A stretch of 64,000 nucleotides of DNA from Hymenobacter cavernae (GTDB lineage Bacteria; Bacteroidota; Bacteroidia; Cytophagales; Hymenobacteraceae): contig NZ_BMHT01000008.1 in NCBI RefSeq assembly GCF_014641455.1, forward strand, positions 1-64,000, read 5' to 3'. The position numbers and the translations under genes are program-made. The notes below the pieces were generated by a model. That model did not search any database, had not been told where the DNA came from, and was given only the letters and a program-made list of their open reading frames with translations. Shown piece after piece: positions 60,950 to 64,000 of this stretch. Numbering within the stretch: the stretch's first letter is position 1; every line of letters begins with the position of its first letter.

Positions 60950-62236
60950 CTATATCTGCCGCTTCAGCCGCACGGCCGTTGTAACCAACTCGCCATCGGC
61001 ACGCCGAACGATGAGCAGGAGCTGCCGGCCGTCGGCGGAGTGAAACAGCCGGCTCATTTGGGTAAGCGTGAGGCCGGCGGTAGGCAGCAGATTAACCGAC
61101 AATATCTCGTCGTTGGCCCGCAAACCTGCCTGGTCGGCGGGGGAGCTAGGTTCTACCCGCAGCACGAAATAGCGGCGGTAGTTCGGGCCGGCGGCCAGCA
61201 GCTCCATCCCACACATATCGTGTTCAAATGGGTCGCGGAATAAGCTGTTGGGCTGAAGCATCAAGCGGTTGTGCGGATAATCAATGATCAGCTCAAAGCG
61301 CTTCAGCAGCTCAAAGCCGATGTTGCCATTGCGCGCTACCTCGGCGCGCACCTGGTCGGCGTCGGGGAAGGATGTGAGCAGGGACCGTACCTGATACTGC
61401 CCCAGCTGCAAGCTCGCCACCCGACCTAGGTAGCCGTTGATGAAGCCATTCAGGCCCCGACCCAGCTGCGAGCGTAGGCGCCGCGCCGGCACGATTAGGT
61501 GCGGGTCTGATTTGGTTTCGAGCGACAGCGCGTGGCCCGCGCCGGTGTCGAGCACGAGCTTCAGCGGTAGTTTAACGGTATCGTTTACAGCAACTTCAGT
61601 GTGCAGATAAGCTTTGCCGCCTTCGAGCGTGAGCGGCAACGCCGACCAGCGGCGGCTGCGGGGCGTACGGTAGTGAATCGGGTCGTAGAGGTCGAGCTGC
61701 CCCGACAGCGGGTGAATGCGCATCACGAAGCTGCTGAACAGGTCGCTACCGATGATGCCGTGCATGGGCATCCCCACGTAGCCGGATAGGTCGAGGGCGT
61801 CGTCGGAAAGCACCAGAAATGTGAGAGCGGCCGCTTCAACCCCGTGTATCACCACCCGGACGCTATCCGTCTTGAAGGCATCTAGGCCGCCTTCGCTCCC
61901 CGACCCCACTACCCGAAACCGCTCGCCCTGCCGCAAACCTAGCTCCTCGTGCAGGCGTGGATCGGTGATAAGGGAAATATTGACGCCCGTATCCAGCAGA
62001 AAATTGTACGGCCCCTTGCTGTTGAGCATGGCGCTCACCACAATCAGATTGCGTTGCAGCTCAAAAGGCACCTTGGTCTTGTGGGCGCGGGCTTTTACAA
62101 AACGAAAAGCTGCTGGTTGCGCATACGCCGCAACGCTAACGAAGAAGCAGCTGCTCAGCGCGAGCAGGGCGCTGAGTAGCAGGCCGCGCCGCAAGAAGCT
62201 CGGCGCCAGCAGCGCAAACGGCCAACAAGGACGCAT
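60950..62236 (-). CDS. Retropepsin-like aspartic protease with C-terminal PDZ domain
   Basis: A 428-residue exported protein with signal sequence (LLLSALLALSSCFFVSVAAYA). Two half-domains each carry an active-site loop, FLLDTGVNISLI near 79 and LVLDTGAGHALS near 205; normally DTG pairs form one active site. Residues 340-420 form a PDZ domain (VEPSSPADQAGLRANDEILS). This DTG-DTG-PDZ layout is frequent in Bacteroidota. Periplasmic; substrate unknown. Confidence 0.85.
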   Translation of the reverse strand: MRPCWPFALLAPSFLRRGLLLSALLALSSCFFVSVAAYAQPAAFRFVKARAHKTKVPFELQRNLIVVSAMLNSKGPYNFLLDTGVNISLITDPRLHEELGLRQGERFRVVGSGSEGGLDAFKTDSVRVVIHGVEAAALTFLVLSDDALDLSGYVGMPMHGIIGSDLFSSFVMRIHPLSGQLDLYDPIHYRTPRSRRWSALPLTLEGGKAYLHTEVAVNDTVKLPLKLVLDTGAGHALSLETKSDPHLIVPARRLRSQLGRGLNGFINGYLGRVASLQLGQYQVRSLLTSFPDADQVRAEVARNGNIGFELLKRFELIIDYPHNRLMLQPNSLFRDPFEHDMCGMELLAAGPNYRRYFVLRVEPSSPADQAGLRANDEILSVNLLPTAGLTLTQMSRLFHSADGRQLLLIVRRADGELVTTAVRLKRQI

Positions 62237-62304
62237 ACAGGGTGGGATGGGTGGGGAAGTTAGTTAAAAAACGCCCACAACGTACGCCCGGTTCCAGCTC
62301 TGAA

Positions 62305-63375
62305 TCAGGCGGGTAATTCCCAGGTTTCCTGCGGGGCGTAGTGCAGCCGCCCGGCCTCAATCCGGAGCGGCGCCGCTAGGTTATTATGGTAGAGCTGCCC
62401 CGTACCTAGGCCCTGCGGAAAGTCGGACTGCACGTAGGCACTCGCCAGCTGACTCACCGCATTCAGGCCGATGTTCGATTCCAGGGCCGAGGTCAGCCAC
62501 CAGCTGCTTCCGCGCTCCTCGGCCAGCTTCATCCAGCGCTGAGCAGCCACGAGCCCTCCCAGCAGGGTCGGTTTCAGAATAATAAACGGCGGGTTGATCG
62601 TATCCAGCAGCTGCTCCTGCGCCGCTGCATCGGTCACGCCGATCAGCTCCTCATCGAGGGCGATGGGCACGGGCGAGGTACGGCACAGCGCCGCCATAGC
62701 GGCCGGCTGCCCGGCCCGGATCGGCTGCTCGATGGAGTGCAGCTCAAAACGCGCCAGCGCCTCCAGCTTCGACCTAGCTTCGGTGGGTGCGAAGGCGCCG
62801 TTGGCATCTACCCGCAGCGTGAGGCGCTCCGGCCCCGCCACCGCCCGAATCTCAGCCAGCAGCTGAAGCTCGGTGTCAAAATCGAGGCTACCGATTTTCA
62901 GCTTCAGACACGAGTAGCCTTCCGTCAGCCTCTTCTCAATCTGCTGGTGCATGAACGCGGCATCGCCCATCCACACCAGGCCGTTGATGGGAATGCCGGC
63001 CTCGCCACGGCTAAAGGGCGTATCGTAAAGCTGGCGGCGGCCGCCGTTTTGCCAATCGAGCAAGGCCGCTTCGAGGGCGAAGCGCAAGGATGGCCACTCT
63101 GCGCCCACGAAGCGGTGCGCGTATTCGTACGGGAAGTCAGCTAGCTGCTGTTGATTGAATTCCTCACATAGCGCCTGTACCTGCGCCTCGAAATCAGGGC
63201 GGTCGTCGGGGCTGAGTCCTGTCAGCGGTGCCGCTTCGCCGTAGCCGACGCGGGCGGGCTCCTGGTCGTCGTGCAGACGCAGGTAGTAGGCAGTATGTTC
63301 AGTAAGTGCGCCGCGCGAGGTGCGGGCGGGAAAGTTGAAGCGCAATACGCGCCTGGAGTAAGAAAGCACGAGCAT
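62305..63375 (-). CDS. menC: o-Succinylbenzoate synthase (enolase superfamily)
   Basis: A 356-residue protein from ATG 63375 (MLVLSYSRRVLRFNF). Enolase superfamily with YSCLKLKIGSLDFD (catalytic Lys), LRVDANGAF, HSIEQPI, IALDEEL (metal ligands) and ILKPTLLGG (second Lys). It would make o-succinylbenzoate in menaquinone synthesis. No men genes lie beside it, and related dipeptide epimerases share these motifs, so the exact reaction is probable rather than certain. Confidence 0.8.
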   Translation of the reverse strand: MLVLSYSRRVLRFNFPARTSRGALTEHTAYYLRLHDDQEPARVGYGEAAPLTGLSPDDRPDFEAQVQALCEEFNQQQLADFPYEYAHRFVGAEWPSLRFALEAALLDWQNGGRRQLYDTPFSRGEAGIPINGLVWMGDAAFMHQQIEKRLTEGYSCLKLKIGSLDFDTELQLLAEIRAVAGPERLTLRVDANGAFAPTEARSKLEALARFELHSIEQPIRAGQPAAMAALCRTSPVPIALDEELIGVTDAAAQEQLLDTINPPFIILKPTLLGGLVAAQRWMKLAEERGSSWWLTSALESNIGLNAVSQLASAYVQSDFPQGLGTGQLYHNNLAAPLRIEAGRLHYAPQETWELPA

Positions 63376-63453
63376 AAACAAAGCAGTAAAATAGCTGCTT
63401 GCAAGGTATACGAAAGCCAGCACCTAGGTTTTACTGCGTCATCCCCTAAAAAC

Positions 63454-63486
63454 AACAAGCCTCCGCGCATGGCGCGGAGGCTTGTT
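63454..63486. terminator. Hairpin between menC and the KGG-repeat gene
   Basis: AACAAGCCTCCGCGC / GCGCGGAGGCTTGTT, an almost perfect stem with loop ATG. It lies downstream of the minus-strand KGG gene. Confidence 0.8.
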
Positions 63487-63532
63487 TATAAGTCGACGAC
63501 CTCAAGAAGAGTCGCCGTTACATCAGAAGGAG

Positions 63533-63829
63533 CTATCGGGTAGCACCGCCCTGGTTGCCCCGTCCGCGGCTTGCCTGGCCCCCCTTACGGCCGGCAGCAC
63601 GGGCTTCTTCTGATGTAAACCGATGACCACGGCCGCTCTCGTGCGATGCCTTGCCGCCTTCGCTGGCAATGCGACGCTGCTCGGCTGGGTCCATAGCGGC
63701 AAAGCCACGAAGGCTCTTGCCCGATGGGCTGGTCTGACCGCCCTTTGCACTAGCCTGACCGCCTTTCCGGCCGGCTTCTGCGTGTTGTGCCGAGGTACCT
63801 CCGCGCTGGTTCTGTCCGTTAGTAATCAT
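63533..63829 (-). CDS. KGG-repeat general stress protein
   Basis: A 98-residue, highly charged, Gly-rich protein without predicted fold. KGG motifs at AGRKGGQASAKGGQ, SEGGKASHESG and AGRKGGQASRG, like GsiB/YciG/con-10 stress-induced proteins. These accumulate under stress or starvation and probably act as hydrophilic protectants. Own hairpin downstream. Confidence 0.85.
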   Translation of the reverse strand: MITNGQNQRGGTSAQHAEAGRKGGQASAKGGQTSPSGKSLRGFAAMDPAEQRRIASEGGKASHESGRGHRFTSEEARAAGRKGGQASRGRGNQGGATR

Positions 63830-64000
63830 AGCTTGTTGTAGGTTGTGGAAATTCGGAGCTGAATGCCTTTTGGCTTTCTAACGGTCAAGTTAGCGGCTTA
63901 GATGACGGTGGCAGCCATTAAAAGCACCTACTAACTTAAAATACCATATAGTACCTAGTGTTTACTCCGTAGTTGAGCTTACTTTGGCGCGATAAATACT
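63830..64000. other. Right edge of window, no gene seen
   Basis: An AT-rich 170-base stretch upstream of the KGG gene. It carries ATACCATATAGTACCTAGTG and no complete ORF. Confidence 0.4.

Overview
The window reads as a Bacteroidota chromosome of the Hymenobacter type (Cytophagales, Hymenobacteraceae). This rests on three type IX secretion (T9SS) cargo proteins, a PorU2-like C25 peptidase next to a PorV/PorQ-family barrel, TAnnTTTG promoter -7 elements, almost no Shine-Dalgarno sites, and a DUF2807/PspC protein with its PadR regulator. The genus is inferred from protein style; no 16S gene is present.

Two very different regions meet at a tRNA-Lys gene (9682-9757). Left of it (1 to about 9650) is an accessory region that looks like an integrated plasmid or plasmid-derived island. 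It carries a Rep_3/RepB initiator (6907-7890) with a textbook origin: five direct iterons at a 22-bp period (7979-8075), an operator-like inverted repeat sharing the iteron sequence, and an AT-rich tract. It also carries the start of a VirE_N/primase-type protein cut by the window edge (1-1455), a ribbon-helix-helix regulator, two free-standing NUMOD4-HNH proteins, an AlbA_2/Schlafen-type protein, a large AT-rich membrane KAP P-loop NTPase (a family with known phage-exclusion members), several small orphans, and two short promoter-to-terminator units without ORFs. Between the last orphan and the tRNA lie five copies of ACTCCTAYA in both orientations, possibly integrase arm sites or binding sites of the element.

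Right of the tRNA is GC-richer core chromosome. 9.8-17.9 kb: TPR/SH3 protein, SDR, decayed gene remnants, a T9SS type B cargo, RlmD. 18-30.5 kb: ThiL, lipoproteins, M3 peptidase, PaaE-like reductase, M23 peptidase, LolE-type permease, NamZ muramidase, Fmt, FolA, an SDR with a Crp/Fnr regulator. 30.5-37 kb: PorU2 and PorV-like. 37-45.3 kb: PadR/PspC-DUF2807, CCA-adding enzyme, TsaC, methylmalonyl-CoA epimerase, IscS-IscU-IscA. 45-51 kb: two T9SS type A cargos. 51-64 kb: MurI, ABC-F ATPase, HPPD, a C-terminal Hint-domain protein, phosphoglucomutase, an aspartic protease-PDZ protein, MenC and a KGG-repeat stress protein.

The most striking signal is not a gene. The palindrome ACCTAGGT occurs about 39 times by eye in the 54 kb right of the tRNA (fewer than one expected by chance) and zero times in the 9.7 kb on its left. 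It occurs in genes (as rare-codon pairs CTA-GGT for Leu-Gly or CCT-AGG for Pro-Arg) and between genes, often at or beside hairpin centres. It behaves like a highly iterated genome signature and independently marks the accessory region as foreign. A second layer is a set of long perfect palindromes between convergent genes, in at least two recurring families.
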